Position numbers and translations under genes: made by a program. A model generated the notes under the pieces. That model was given only the letters and a program-made list of their open reading frames with translations, did not search any database and was not told the origin of the DNA. 64,000 bases of DNA from contig NZ_FQWV01000001.1 in the NCBI RefSeq assembly GCF_900129775.1, positions 517,780 through 581,779 of the forward strand. The letters run 5' to 3'. Source of the DNA: Halobaculum gomorrense. Its GTDB lineage: Archaea > Halobacteriota > Halobacteria > Halobacteriales > Haloferacaceae. Positions within the stretch are counted from its first letter, which is position 1, and every line of letters begins with the position of its first letter. This document shows positions 51,962 through 60,540 of this stretch, one piece after another.

Positions 51962-52426
51962 TCAGTAGAAATGCAGCCGGCGGTCGTCGTCTCCGGTCGA
52001 CAGCGACGCCGTCGGGTCCGCGTCGTCGACCGTCGCTCCGCGAGCCTCGCCGGTTTCGATGCGAGCGGCCGCGCGGGCGGCCGCTCGGAGCGCGGCCTCC
52101 ACGGTCGCGCGGTCGTCGTCACTCGCCGGCACGCCCGCGACCGTGGTTCGACGGCCAGCGACGCGGTCGCGCTCGTGGACGGCGAGCGCTTCGGCGTCCC
52201 CCGTCCCCGCCGAGGTGATCACGAGGTCCCGCGGGTACTCCGGGTGGCGGAGGGTGACGCCGTCGGCCGGGAGGCGGTCCTCGAACTGGAGCACCTCGGT
52301 GCCGACGCGCCAGCCCGCGGGGACGAGTGCGTCGACCGGCAGCTCGTGGAGTACGTCGCGCAGCGTCCGCTCAGTCCGCGCGGCGCTCAAGCCGTTCGGC
52401 CGGTCCTCGCCGCGGGTCGGAGGCAT
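51962..52426 (-). CDS. Conserved haloarchaeal protein
   Basis: 154 aa from ATG 52426. An alpha/beta protein with LRDVLHELPVDALVPAGWRV, FEDRLPADGVTLRHPEYPRD and ALAVHERDRVAGRRTTVAGV. No membrane helix, cysteine cluster or catalytic motif. It converges on the CDF gene with ~37 bases between. An alternative ATG 52456 adds ten residues. Function unknown. Confidence 0.62.
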   Translation of the reverse strand: MPPTRGEDRPNGLSAARTERTLRDVLHELPVDALVPAGWRVGTEVLQFEDRLPADGVTLRHPEYPRDLVITSAGTGDAEALAVHERDRVAGRRTTVAGVPASDDDRATVEAALRAAARAAARIETGEARGATVDDADPTASLSTGDDDRRLHFY

Positions 52427-52534
52427 GCGTGTCAATAGGTTGCCACCGGGCATCAATCCGACGGCCGTCCGAACGAACGCCCGTCGCTTCCGCCGCGCGG
52501 CCGGCGTCGGCTCGCCCCGGGCCGGGTCGGCGCC

Positions 52535-53113
52535 TCAGGCGCCGGTCAGCGCGAGCCGAATGTGACCCAACAGCGGGATCGCGACGCGCGCCTCCGACCG
52601 GATCCGGTCGGGGGCGACGATCGGCGAGTTGCCGTTCACCTGATCGTACCGGTCGTTCGCGTCGCCTTTCGTGATGAACCCCGCGTACGGGGCCGGACAG
52701 TCGGTCAGCTCCGCACACGAGTCGACGCCCGACGGGAGATACGCGGGGTTCGCCTCGCCGTACCAGTTCTCGCCGTCCTCGACGTAGAAGTGCGCTCGGT
52801 GGATGATCGGCGTCCCCGGGAGCGCCGGCGAGGAGAACACGATCACGTCGCCGCGGGCGCCGAGCGTCCGGCTGTCCGCCGGCGCCCCGTGGACCGGTCG
52901 GACACCCGCGGCGACGCCGTCGGCGCCGAAGCGCGCGGGCTCGGAGACGACGACGAGGTCGCCGCGCTCCATGTGCGGCTCCATGCTGCCGGACTCGACG
53001 GCTACCATCGGCGGCCAGACGCCGGTGACGGCGAACAGCAGCGCTGCGACGACCGCGACCGCGACTGCCGTGCTCGCGGCGTCGCGAACGACCTGTCGGA
53101 GGGCGTGGATCAC
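52535..53113 (-). CDS. Signal peptidase I
   Basis: 192 aa. An N-terminal membrane helix (STAVAVAVVAALLFAVTGVW) leads to the nucleophile Ser in VAVESGSMEPHMERGDLVVV. The archaeal/ER-type catalytic His appears in PGTPIIHRAHF and the Asp in FITKGDANDRYDQ, so this is a Ser-His-Asp enzyme rather than Ser-Lys. It removes Sec signal peptides outside the membrane. Full length. Confidence 0.9.
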   Translation of the reverse strand: MIHALRQVVRDAASTAVAVAVVAALLFAVTGVWPPMVAVESGSMEPHMERGDLVVVSEPARFGADGVAAGVRPVHGAPADSRTLGARGDVIVFSSPALPGTPIIHRAHFYVEDGENWYGEANPAYLPSGVDSCAELTDCPAPYAGFITKGDANDRYDQVNGNSPIVAPDRIRSEARVAIPLLGHIRLALTGA

Positions 53114-53176
53114 GGCGAACGATGCGACTCCGATAGAATCAGTGTTCGGGTCGCGTCCGCTCGGCCACCAGTCCCC

Positions 53177-54427
53177 TCAGATCGGCTCGCCGAACGCGTA
53201 CATCGTGTTCTGTCCGATGACCGTCACGTCGAGGAAGTCGCCGAGCTCGACGCCGTGTTCGTCCGCGTGCTGGACGATCACCTGCCGGTAGGCGCCGTCG
53301 CGGCACTTGACGGAGTCGCCGGTGCCCTCCTCGACGGCGAGGACGCGTCGTTCGCTGCCGACCATCGACTCGTACGCCTCGCCGACGATCTCGCGCTTGA
53401 CGGCGCTCATCTCCTTCGAGCGGTCCTTCTTCGTCTGCCCGCCCAAGCCCTTCATCTCTGCGGCCTCCGTGCCCGGGCGCTTGGAGAAGCGCGTGACGTT
53501 CACCTTCTCGGGGCGGACCTCCCGCAACAGCGCCATCGACTGCTCGTGGTCGTGGTCGGTCTCGGTGGGGAAGCCGGCAATGAAGTCCGTCGAGAGGGTC
53601 CACTCGTCGAGACGCTCGTCGAACGTCTCGACGATCTCCAAGAACTCGTCGACGCGGTGCTGGCGCCGCATGTCCTCCAGGATCGTATCGCTGCCGGACT
53701 GCACCGGGAGGTGAATGAAGTCGTACAGTTTCTCGTTGCGCGCGAACACGTCGGCCAGCTCCTCGCGGATGCCGTGGATACCGCCGGGATTCGCCATCCC
53801 GACGCGAACGCGGAACTCGCCGTCGATGTCGCAGATGCAGTCGAGCAGTTCGGGCAGCTTCCGCTCGCCCTCGTCCCAGCCGTAGACGCCGGTGTCCTGT
53901 CCGGTGACCCGGATCTCTCTCGCGCCGGCGTGCACGAGCGCGCGGGCCTTCTCGACGTTCTCGGCGACGGGCGGCGAGTCGATCCGGCCGGTGGCGAACT
54001 TCGTGATACAGTACGAGCAGTTGCTCATGCAGCCCCGGGCGATGGGGAGGATGCCGACCTGGCCGTCGATGACCGGCGCGGTCCCCTCCGTCGGCGTCGG
54101 ACACTCGCCGTTCATCACGGCGGTCGGCACGTCTTCCCAGTGGAGCACCCGCGCGTCCACGTCCGCCTCGGCGAACCGCTCGCCCTGCGCCAAGGCCATG
54201 CAGCCCGTGACGATGAGGTCGGCCGTCTCCTCGGAGAGTTCTTCCGCCCGGCGGAGCATGTTGCGCTCGGTCTTCTCGACGACCGTGCAGGTGTTGAGGA
54301 TGGCCACGTCCGCCTCGGCCGGTCCGTCGACGGGGCGGTGACCGCCGTCTCGGAGCCGACGTTCGATCTCCCGGCTCTCACCCCGATTGGACGTGCAGCC
54401 GTAGGTCTCGATGTGGTACGTCGCCAT
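53177..54427 (-). CDS. tRNA t6A37 methylthiotransferase (CDKAL1/MtaB type)
   Basis: 416 aa radical-SAM enzyme. The N-terminal cluster cysteines are in ETYGCTSNRGE, LNTCTVVE and VTGCMALAQG. The radical-SAM motif is ARGCMSNCSYCITKFATG (Cys-x3-Cys-x2-Cys). A C-terminal TRAM domain begins near EAYESMVGSERRVLAVEEGT. It adds a methylthio group to t6A37 in tRNAs reading ANN codons. The archaeal/eukaryotic e-MtaB subgroup is the best fit. Confidence 0.93.
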   Translation of the reverse strand: MATYHIETYGCTSNRGESREIERRLRDGGHRPVDGPAEADVAILNTCTVVEKTERNMLRRAEELSEETADLIVTGCMALAQGERFAEADVDARVLHWEDVPTAVMNGECPTPTEGTAPVIDGQVGILPIARGCMSNCSYCITKFATGRIDSPPVAENVEKARALVHAGAREIRVTGQDTGVYGWDEGERKLPELLDCICDIDGEFRVRVGMANPGGIHGIREELADVFARNEKLYDFIHLPVQSGSDTILEDMRRQHRVDEFLEIVETFDERLDEWTLSTDFIAGFPTETDHDHEQSMALLREVRPEKVNVTRFSKRPGTEAAEMKGLGGQTKKDRSKEMSAVKREIVGEAYESMVGSERRVLAVEEGTGDSVKCRDGAYRQVIVQHADEHGVELGDFLDVTVIGQNTMYAFGEPI

Positions 54428-54570
54428 TCGCGTGTCTCGATCCTACCCGCGAGCGAGGTTAAGAGGTACGGTCCGGGGTGACGGCCCCCGGGAGGTCGAC
54501 GCGGCCCCGAGCGGCGATCGACCGCGGCCGCGCGGTCGGGTCAGTCGGGTCGACCCCGCGGATGGGAAAC

Positions 54571-54579
54571 GGATATACG
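54571..54579 (+). promoter_or_regulatory. TATA box of Tat-lipoprotein gene
   Basis: GGATATACG is ~31 bases before ATG 54607, and marks that ATG, not GTG 54478, as the start. Confidence 0.5.
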
Positions 54580-54606
54580 CCGCCCGTCGAAGGATCCGGC
54601 GAACGG

Positions 54607-55794
54607 ATGGTCTCGCGCCGCCGCCTGCTCTCGGGGTTCGCCGCCGCCGGAGCCGCGGGGTTTGCCGGCTGCTTGGGGAACGGACCGGGCGCGACGAGTT
54701 TCTCGCCCGGCCGCGACTCGACGACGGAGTGGCCGCTCCCGGGGCGCGGCCCGCGGGCGACGAACTACGCGCCCGACGCCGTCGCGCCGCGAACGCCGCC
54801 GACCGAGCGCTGGCGAGCCGAGGTGGGCCGAGCGGTCGGCCGGGTCGTGGTCGCCGGCGACACCGTGTTCGTCCCCGCTGAGGACGCCCTCCACGCGCTG
54901 CGGCTCCGCGACGGTGAGGAGCGCTGGCGGGCGCCGATCCGCCCGTACGGGGTCGCCGTCGCCGACGGCGTCGCGTACGCCGTCAGTCGCGACGAGCCGC
55001 TGGTGTACGCCTTCGAGGCCGGGACGGGCGAGGAGCGCTGGCGCGCCGAAGCGGCCGCCGACTTCGCGGCCGCGCCGCTGCCGGTGTCCGCCGGCGACGC
55101 GGTCGTCGTCGGCGACACTGACGGCCGGGTCGCGGCGCTCGCTCCCCGAACGGGCGAGCCGCGCTGGGCGTTCCGGACGTTCACCGGCGTCTACTCGCTC
55201 GCGGCCCGCGGCGACCGCGTCTACGTGGGCACGACCGGCGGCGAGGCGTACGAACTCCACGTCGTCGAGGGCGACGACGGGAGTCCGCGCGGCGTTCCCC
55301 TGTGGCGCCGGAAGCTCCCCGGGACCGTCCGCGCCCTGACAGCCGCCCGCGAGGCGGTGTACGCGGCGACGTTCGGCGGCGGCGTCCTCCGCCTCGCGAT
55401 CGGGGCCGCCGCCGGACGAACCGAGTGGCATGCCGCCGGGGCGCCCACCGTGACCGACGCGCTCGTTCACGCCGGGGGCCTCCTTGCGGGCGCGGGCCCG
55501 ACGGGAGTCTCGGCGTTCGGCGACGGCGACGGCGGGCGGCGGTGGCGCGTCGGCGTCGACCGCGTCGCCCCGGTGTCGCCGGCGGTCGCCGCGGGCGACA
55601 CGCTGTACGTTGGCATCGGCGGCGCGCTCCGGGCGTACGCGCTCGGCGGCGGGATCGGCGTCGGCCCCTACCGCGTCGATATCGAGCGGTGGCGGCGGGA
55701 ACTCTCCGTCAGGAACGTCGTCGTCGCCGACGGCGCGCTCGTTGTCGCCTCCGACGACCTCGCCGGCTCGCCGGGCGTCGTCGTGCTGGAGTGA
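54607..55794 (+). CDS. Tat-exported lipoprotein with PQQ-type beta-propeller
   Basis: 395 aa. The signal VSRRRLLSGFAAAGAAGFAGC has twin Arg and a lipobox Cys (FAGC), so it should be lipid-anchored outside the cell. The rest is repeated ~40-residue blades of GEERW/GEPRWAF type (LRLRDGEERWRAPIRPYGVA, EAGTGEERWRAEAAADFAAA, APRTGEPRWAFRTFTGVYSL), typical of PQQ/BamB-like eight-blade propellers. True PQQ dehydrogenase ligands are not evident, so a structural or binding role is more likely. Confidence 0.82.
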   Translation: MVSRRRLLSGFAAAGAAGFAGCLGNGPGATSFSPGRDSTTEWPLPGRGPRATNYAPDAVAPRTPPTERWRAEVGRAVGRVVVAGDTVFVPAEDALHALRLRDGEERWRAPIRPYGVAVADGVAYAVSRDEPLVYAFEAGTGEERWRAEAAADFAAAPLPVSAGDAVVVGDTDGRVAALAPRTGEPRWAFRTFTGVYSLAARGDRVYVGTTGGEAYELHVVEGDDGSPRGVPLWRRKLPGTVRALTAAREAVYAATFGGGVLRLAIGAAAGRTEWHAAGAPTVTDALVHAGGLLAGAGPTGVSAFGDGDGGRRWRVGVDRVAPVSPAVAAGDTLYVGIGGALRAYALGGGIGVGPYRVDIERWRRELSVRNVVVADGALVVASDDLAGSPGVVVLE

Positions 55795-55892
55795 GCCGGC
55801 AGTCAGACCCGTTGGCTCGCCGCCGACTCCGGCGTCGCACGGGGCGTCGGCTCAGGTGCCGGGGTGTTCGCCTCAGGTGCCGGGGTATCGAC

Positions 55893-56606
55893 TCAGGCGT
55901 CCGGGTGGCCGACGACGATGTCGACGCCCGAGGACGCGCCGATGCGAACCGCGCCCGCCTCGAGCATCGCGACCGCCTCGTCGTAGCTGCCGACGCCGCC
56001 GCTGGCTTTCACCGGCAGGTACTCGCTCATCAGCTCCACGTCGGCGACGGTGGCGCCGCGGCTCGCGAACCCGGTGGACGTCTTCACCATCGCGGCGTCG
56101 GCGTCGCGTGCGGCCGCACACGCTCGGCGCTTCTCCTCGTCGGACAGCAGCGCCGTCTCGATGATCACCTTCACCGGGACTGGGACGGCGGCGACGACCT
56201 CGGCGATCTCCTCGCGGACGGCCTCGTCGTCGCCGGCTCGCAGCCGGCCGACGTTGATCACGAGGTCGAGTTCATCCGCACCGTCGTCCCACGCGTCCTC
56301 GGCCTCGACGCGCTTGACGGTGGGCGCGTGCTGGCCGTGCGGGAAGCCGACCACCGTCGCCAGCGTCACGTCGGGCGCGTACTCGGCCGCCTCGGCGACG
56401 TAGCACGGTGGAATGCAGGCGTTCATCCCGTGTTCGGCCGCTTCGTCGAGGAGCGCCTCCATGTCGGCGAGCGTCGTCTCGGGGCCGAGCACGGTGTGGT
56501 CGATCGTCGCCGCGAACGCCGCGAGCGACAGCGAGGCGGGGTCGTCGATCGCGCGGGCGTCGACGGCGTCGTGCGCGCCGCGTCCATCCCGGGCGTCGTC
56601 GGTCAT
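55893..56606 (-). CDS. deoC: Deoxyribose-phosphate aldolase
   Basis: 237 aa TIM barrel. The Schiff-base Lys is in [20 protein letters not shown], with [17 protein letters not shown] and [15 protein letters not shown] as substrate residues. It cleaves 2-deoxyribose-5-phosphate to glyceraldehyde-3-phosphate and acetaldehyde in nucleoside salvage. ATG 56606 follows from the family start; the ORF continues ~25 codons further but with no support. The spacer after it (55795-55892) carries three imperfect copies of ctcaggtgccggggt. Confidence 0.93.
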   Translation of the reverse strand: MTDDARDGRGAHDAVDARAIDDPASLSLAAFAATIDHTVLGPETTLADMEALLDEAAEHGMNACIPPCYVAEAAEYAPDVTLATVVGFPHGQHAPTVKRVEAEDAWDDGADELDLVINVGRLRAGDDEAVREEIAEVVAAVPVPVKVIIETALLSDEEKRRACAAARDADAAMVKTSTGFASRGATVADVELMSEYLPVKASGGVGSYDEAVAMLEAGAVRIGASSGVDIVVGHPDA

Positions 56607-56696
56607 GCTCGCCACTCCGACGCGCTGCCCGGAAAAGCTACCGAGTGGGAGCGGCAGCGAGCGGGAGTCGGCCACCAGCATCGACAGCCCGCGTTC

Positions 56697-56740
56697 GCTG
56701 GCGGATCCCTACCCGTTCACCAAGAAGATGGCGGATCCCT
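56697..56740. repeat. 12-bp direct repeat before DUF63 gene
   Basis: TGGCGGATCCCT occurs at 56699-56710 and again at 56729-56740, 30 bases apart, near two GCGTTCGCT copies. Possible remnant of a small duplication; significance unknown. Confidence 0.5.
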
Positions 56741-56769
56741 CCGCGCGTTCGCTCAGGGGATTCCCCAAC

Positions 56770-56778
56770 GCTTTCATC
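56770..56778 (+). promoter_or_regulatory. TATA-like box of DUF63 gene
   Basis: GCTTTCATC is ~26 bases before ATG 56800 and supports that start over the much longer open frame. Confidence 0.4.
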
Positions 56779-56799
56779 CGGCGGACCGCCCGAACGAGC

Positions 56800-57645
56800 A
56801 TGGATTCGTATCCGACCGTCGCCCCGCTCCCGGGGCAACTGCTTCCGACCGGGTTCGGGCTGCCGCCGCTGCCGTACCTCGCGGGTCTCGCGCTCGCGCT
56901 GGCGGGCGTCGCGCTCGCGGTGCGCCGGCGCGACCCCGAGTTCGGCGGCCGTCACGTCCTCGCGCTGGTGCCGTGGATGTGCGTCGGCGCCGCCGGACAC
57001 GTCCTCTCGGTCGTCGGCGCGCTGCCCGCCGCGGTCGCCCCGCTTTTCGGCACCCCCAGCGCCTACTTCACGACCGCGGCCGCCGCGGGGACCGCGTGGG
57101 TCGTCGCGCTCGCGGCCGGCCGCGACGACGCCCGTGCGCTCGGCCTCGCCGGCGCGGTCACGCTCCTCCCGGCGGTGGCCGGCGTCGTCGCGTACGGGAT
57201 CGCGAACGGGACGCTCTCGCCGGTGCTCCCGGCGGCCGGCCTCGTCGTCGGCGCCGCGCTCGGCGTCGGTGTCGGTGCGCTCCTGTACCGCCTGCGCGAG
57301 GGCGCCGCGGTCGCGGGACGGGCGGGGCTGCTCGCGGTCGCCGCCCACGGCGTCGACGGCGTGACGACCGCCGTCGGGATTGATCTGCTCGGGTTCGGCG
57401 AGCGCACGCCCGCCTCGCGGGTGATCATCGAGTTCGCGGCCGGCCTCCCGACGGCCGACGCGCTGGGTGCCGGCTGGCTGTTCGTGCTCGTGAAGCTCGC
57501 GGTTGCGTGTCTCGTCGTCGTCGCGGTCGCGCCGACGGTGCGCGAGGAACCGCGCTACGGGTACGGGCTGTTGGCGCTCGTGACGGCCGTCGGGCTGGGC
57601 CCCGGCGTCCACAACGCGCTGCTGTTCGCGGTCGAGGTCGCGTAG
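56800..57645 (+). CDS. DUF63 family membrane protein
   Basis: 281 aa with about eight helices. It starts MDSYPTVAPLPGQLLPTGFG. AHGVDGVTTAVGIDLLGFG and the end YGLLALVTAVGLGPGVHNAL match the archaeal DUF63 family (PF01889), whose function is unknown. Conserved His and Asp in the membrane region (AAHGVDGVTT; VHNALL) hint at a catalytic or transport role. ATG 56800 fits the promoter. Confidence 0.83.
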   Translation: MDSYPTVAPLPGQLLPTGFGLPPLPYLAGLALALAGVALAVRRRDPEFGGRHVLALVPWMCVGAAGHVLSVVGALPAAVAPLFGTPSAYFTTAAAAGTAWVVALAAGRDDARALGLAGAVTLLPAVAGVVAYGIANGTLSPVLPAAGLVVGAALGVGVGALLYRLREGAAVAGRAGLLAVAAHGVDGVTTAVGIDLLGFGERTPASRVIIEFAAGLPTADALGAGWLFVLVKLAVACLVVVAVAPTVREEPRYGYGLLALVTAVGLGPGVHNALLFAVEVA

Positions 57646-57725
57646 GACCGCCCCGACGCCGCCTCGCCCTGCCTCGCCCCGCTCCGCCGGCCCGCCGCCC
57701 CAGCCCACGACCGCCGGTCCCCCAG

Positions 57726-58667
57726 TTACTCCGACGTGGCGACGCTCGTTTGCATCCCTTCGGAGTTGTACGCCGACCCGGCGCCCGCCTCGTCGAGGAC
57801 GATGACGCCGGCCGAGGAGCCGGTGAGCTCGCCGAACTCGTCGATCGCGCGATCGGCCGCCGCCTGCGCGTCGAGGCCGTTCTCCAGGTGTCGCACCGCT
57901 CGCCGTGTGAGCGTCGCCTTCGCGATGTCCTCGCCGGCGCCGGTGGCGCTGGCGCCGCCCGCGGGCGCACAAAAGAAACCCGACCCGATCTGGGGAACGT
58001 CGCCGACGCGCCCAGCCAGCGCGAACGTCCGTCCGCCCGTGGAGGTGCAGGCGGCGAAGGTGTCCGTCTCGGGGTCGTGCGCGACTGCACCCACCGTGTC
58101 GTGGTCTCGCGGGTGGTCCCCGCTCGACTGCTCCGCGTCGCTGCGCGATGCGCCCCCGCCGAACGTCCCCTCCAGCCACGCGAGGTGGTTTCTCGGGCCG
58201 GCGTCCGGTTCGGGCGGGTCGGCGCCCTCGTAGGCGTCGCGGCCGTCGTCGGTCACCAACTCGCGTTCGACCTCGACCCCGAAATCGTCGGCCAGATCGA
58301 CCGCGTGGACGCCCGAGACGAACACGTGGGGCGTCTCCTCCATGACGACGCGCGCGACCGCCGCGGCATTGGCCACGCCCGGCATCGAGGCGACGGCGCC
58401 GGCCTCGCGCTCGTCGGTCATGATCCCCGCGTCGGTGCGGACGACGCCGTCGGACTGGACAGCGCCGCCGTAGCCGGCGTTGAAGCGCGGGGACTCCTCC
58501 AGGTCCTCCATGGCGGAGACGACCGCGTCGACGACGCCGGTCGCGTCCGCACCGGTATCGGCCGCCTCGTCGAGGATCGCCTGTCTGGGCTCCGGTTCGT
58601 CGGGGACGCCGCCCGCGCCGCCGTGACAGATAACTCGCACGGCTCCTTCCGGGGCGGCACCGGGCAT
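57726..58667 (-). CDS. Isoaspartyl peptidase/L-asparaginase
   Basis: 313 aa N-terminal nucleophile hydrolase. It starts with VRVICHGGAGGVPDEPEPRQ. FNAGYGGAVQSDGVVRTDAG is conserved, and the self-cleavage site and Thr nucleophile are in HDTVGAVAHDPETDTFAACT, with STGGRTFALAGRVGDVPQIG and GSGFFCAPAGGASATGAGED after. It splits isoaspartyl peptides or asparagine. The linker before the Thr (RSDAEQSSGDHPRDHD) is charged. ATG 58667 or GTG 58640 could be the start. Confidence 0.9.
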   Translation of the reverse strand: MPGAAPEGAVRVICHGGAGGVPDEPEPRQAILDEAADTGADATGVVDAVVSAMEDLEESPRFNAGYGGAVQSDGVVRTDAGIMTDEREAGAVASMPGVANAAAVARVVMEETPHVFVSGVHAVDLADDFGVEVERELVTDDGRDAYEGADPPEPDAGPRNHLAWLEGTFGGGASRSDAEQSSGDHPRDHDTVGAVAHDPETDTFAACTSTGGRTFALAGRVGDVPQIGSGFFCAPAGGASATGAGEDIAKATLTRRAVRHLENGLDAQAAADRAIDEFGELTGSSAGVIVLDEAGAGSAYNSEGMQTSVATSE

Positions 58668-58786
58668 CAATCCACGGGAACCGGCCGACGGTTCGCCGCC
58701 GCGGCCGCCGGGTCGCCAGCGTCGAACGGGGACGCGCGGGGCCGGTTCGCACGGGCGTTTCGTCGCCCCGAGACGGATAACGGCAG

Positions 58787-58794
58787 GCTTTTTC
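58787..58794 (+). promoter_or_regulatory. TATA box of icd
   Basis: GCTTTTTC lies ~30 bases before ATG 58821. It fits leaderless transcription. Confidence 0.45.
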
Positions 58795-58820
58795 GCCCGC
58801 CGTCGGAAGGCGAACGTGCT

Positions 58821-60083
58821 ATGAGCTACGACATTGCCGAGCGTCCCGAAGACGGGGAGACCATCACGCTCGTCGACGAGGAGACCGGCGAACTCGACGT
58901 GCCCGAGAACCCGATTATCCCGATTATCCACGGCGACGGGATCGGCACTGACGTCGGCCCCGCGGCCCAGAAGGTGCTCGACGCCGCCGCAGAGGCGACC
59001 GGCCGCTCCATCGCCTGGATGCGCGTATTCGCCGGCGAGTCCGCCCGCGAGAAGTACGACGAGAACCTCCCCGACGAGACGGTCGAGGCGTTCCGCGAGT
59101 TCCGCGTCGGCATCAAGGGTCCGCTGACGACGCCCGTCGGATCGGGCTTCCGCTCGCTCAACGTCGCGCTGCGAAAGACGCTCGACCTGTACGCGAACGT
59201 CCGTCCCACCTACCACCTCGACGGCGTTCCCTCCCCCGTCAAGAACCCCGAGGAGATGGACATGATCACGTTCCGCGAGAACACCGAGGACGTGTACGCC
59301 GGCATCGAGTGGGAGGCCGGCACCGACGATGTCGAGCGGGTTCGCGAGTTCGTCGAAGATGAGATGGGCTTCGATTCGACCATCCACGACGGCCCGGTCG
59401 GCATCGGCGTCAAACCGGTCACGGAGTTCGGCTCCAAGCGCCTCATCCGCGAGGCCATCGACTACGCGATCAACAACGACCGCGACTCGGTCACGCTCGT
59501 CCACAAGGGGAACATCATGAAGTTCACCGAGGCCGCCTTCCGCGACTGGGGCTACGAGGTTGCCGAGGAGGAGTACGGTGAGGACGTGATCACCGAGGAC
59601 GAACTGTGGGACGAGCACGACGGCGAGCAGCCCGAGGGCACAGTGGTCGTCAACGACCGCATCGCCGACAACATGCTCCAGCAGCTGCTGACGCGGACCG
59701 ACGAGTACAACGTCATCGCGACGATGAACCTCAACGGCGACTACATGTCCGACGCCGCCGGCGCCCAGATCGGCGGGCTCGGCATCGCCCCCGGCGTCAA
59801 CTACGGCGAAGGCAAGGCGCTCGCGGAACCCGTCCACGGCTCCGCGCCCAAGTACGCCGGTCAAGATAAGGTCAACCCGACCGCGATGATCCTCTCGGGC
59901 CGCGAGATGCTCGATTACCTCGGCTGGGACGACGCCGCAGACCTCGTGCGCGACGCCGTCGAACAGCAGATCTCCGAGGGTCGCGTCACCTACGACCTGG
60001 AGCGGCAGCGCGAGGGCGCCACGAAGCTCGCCACCTCCGAGTTCGCCGAGGAGGTCGTCGAGCGGATCCACGACCTCGCGTAA
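58821..60083 (+). CDS. icd: Isocitrate dehydrogenase (NADP-type)
   Basis: 420 aa. IIPIIHGDGIGTDVGPAAQK opens the fold. Substrate residues are in TTPVGSGFRSLNVALRKTLD and LYANVRPTYHL; DMITFRENTEDVYAGIEWEA and LVHKGNIMKFTE are conserved. The metal Asp residues are in MNLNGDYMSDAAGAQIGGLG, and EPVHGSAPKYAGQDKVNPT is the cofactor region. It converts isocitrate to 2-oxoglutarate in the TCA cycle; haloarchaeal enzymes use NADP. Start MSYDIAERPEDGETITLVDE is family-like. Confidence 0.96.
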   Translation: MSYDIAERPEDGETITLVDEETGELDVPENPIIPIIHGDGIGTDVGPAAQKVLDAAAEATGRSIAWMRVFAGESAREKYDENLPDETVEAFREFRVGIKGPLTTPVGSGFRSLNVALRKTLDLYANVRPTYHLDGVPSPVKNPEEMDMITFRENTEDVYAGIEWEAGTDDVERVREFVEDEMGFDSTIHDGPVGIGVKPVTEFGSKRLIREAIDYAINNDRDSVTLVHKGNIMKFTEAAFRDWGYEVAEEEYGEDVITEDELWDEHDGEQPEGTVVVNDRIADNMLQQLLTRTDEYNVIATMNLNGDYMSDAAGAQIGGLGIAPGVNYGEGKALAEPVHGSAPKYAGQDKVNPTAMILSGREMLDYLGWDDAADLVRDAVEQQISEGRVTYDLERQREGATKLATSEFAEEVVERIHDLA

Positions 60084-60116
60084 GCCGGTCGCCCATACGC
60101 CACACCGACACTCCCG

Positions 60117-60125
60117 CTTTTTATT
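60117..60125 (+). promoter_or_regulatory. TATA box of aIF1 gene
   Basis: CTTTTTATT is centred ~25 bases before GTG 60146, giving a leaderless message. Confidence 0.55.
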
Positions 60126-60145
60126 TCACGCCACGTACGAGTAGC

Positions 60146-60439
60146 GTGGGAGATACCACTGAGGATCCCTTCGACGGGATCCCGGACGACCTGACCGCTG
60201 ATTTGGACCGCTCCGAGCAGACCCTCTCGGTTCGCATCGAGCGGCGCACGTACAACAAGCCCGTCACCGTGATCGAAGGGTTCGACCCCGACGCGACCGA
60301 TCTCAAGGAGTTGGCCTCGGAACTGAAGCGCGCCGTCGGCGCGGGCGGCACCGTCGACGACGGGGCTATCGAGGTGCAGGGCGACCACGAGGAGCGCGTC
60401 GGCGACCTCCTCGCGGACCGCGGCTTCAGGCTCGTGTAA
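60146..60439 (+). CDS. sui1: Translation initiation factor aIF1 (SUI1 family)
   Basis: 97 aa from GTG 60146. SUI1 core: VRIERRTYNKPVTVIEGFDP, LKELASELKRAVGAGGTVDD, AIEVQGDHEERVGDLLADRG. It promotes accurate start-codon choice on the 30S subunit. The N-terminal ~25 residues are acidic (TTEDPFDGIPDDLTADLDRS). Length is standard for archaea. Confidence 0.94.
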   Translation: MGDTTEDPFDGIPDDLTADLDRSEQTLSVRIERRTYNKPVTVIEGFDPDATDLKELASELKRAVGAGGTVDDGAIEVQGDHEERVGDLLADRGFRLV

Positions 60440-60540
60440 CTCCCGGTTTCGGACACGGCCGTCGAACCCTGTCCGGCCGGCCCGTACTCACGAACCGGAC
60501 CCGTAGCGACGCCGCGCCGACGTTCACGCCGGGGAGGATG

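Noticed and set aside
56638-58752. 704-codon antisense ORF
   Set aside because: Arg/Gly-rich shadow of the DUF63 and isoaspartyl peptidase genes.
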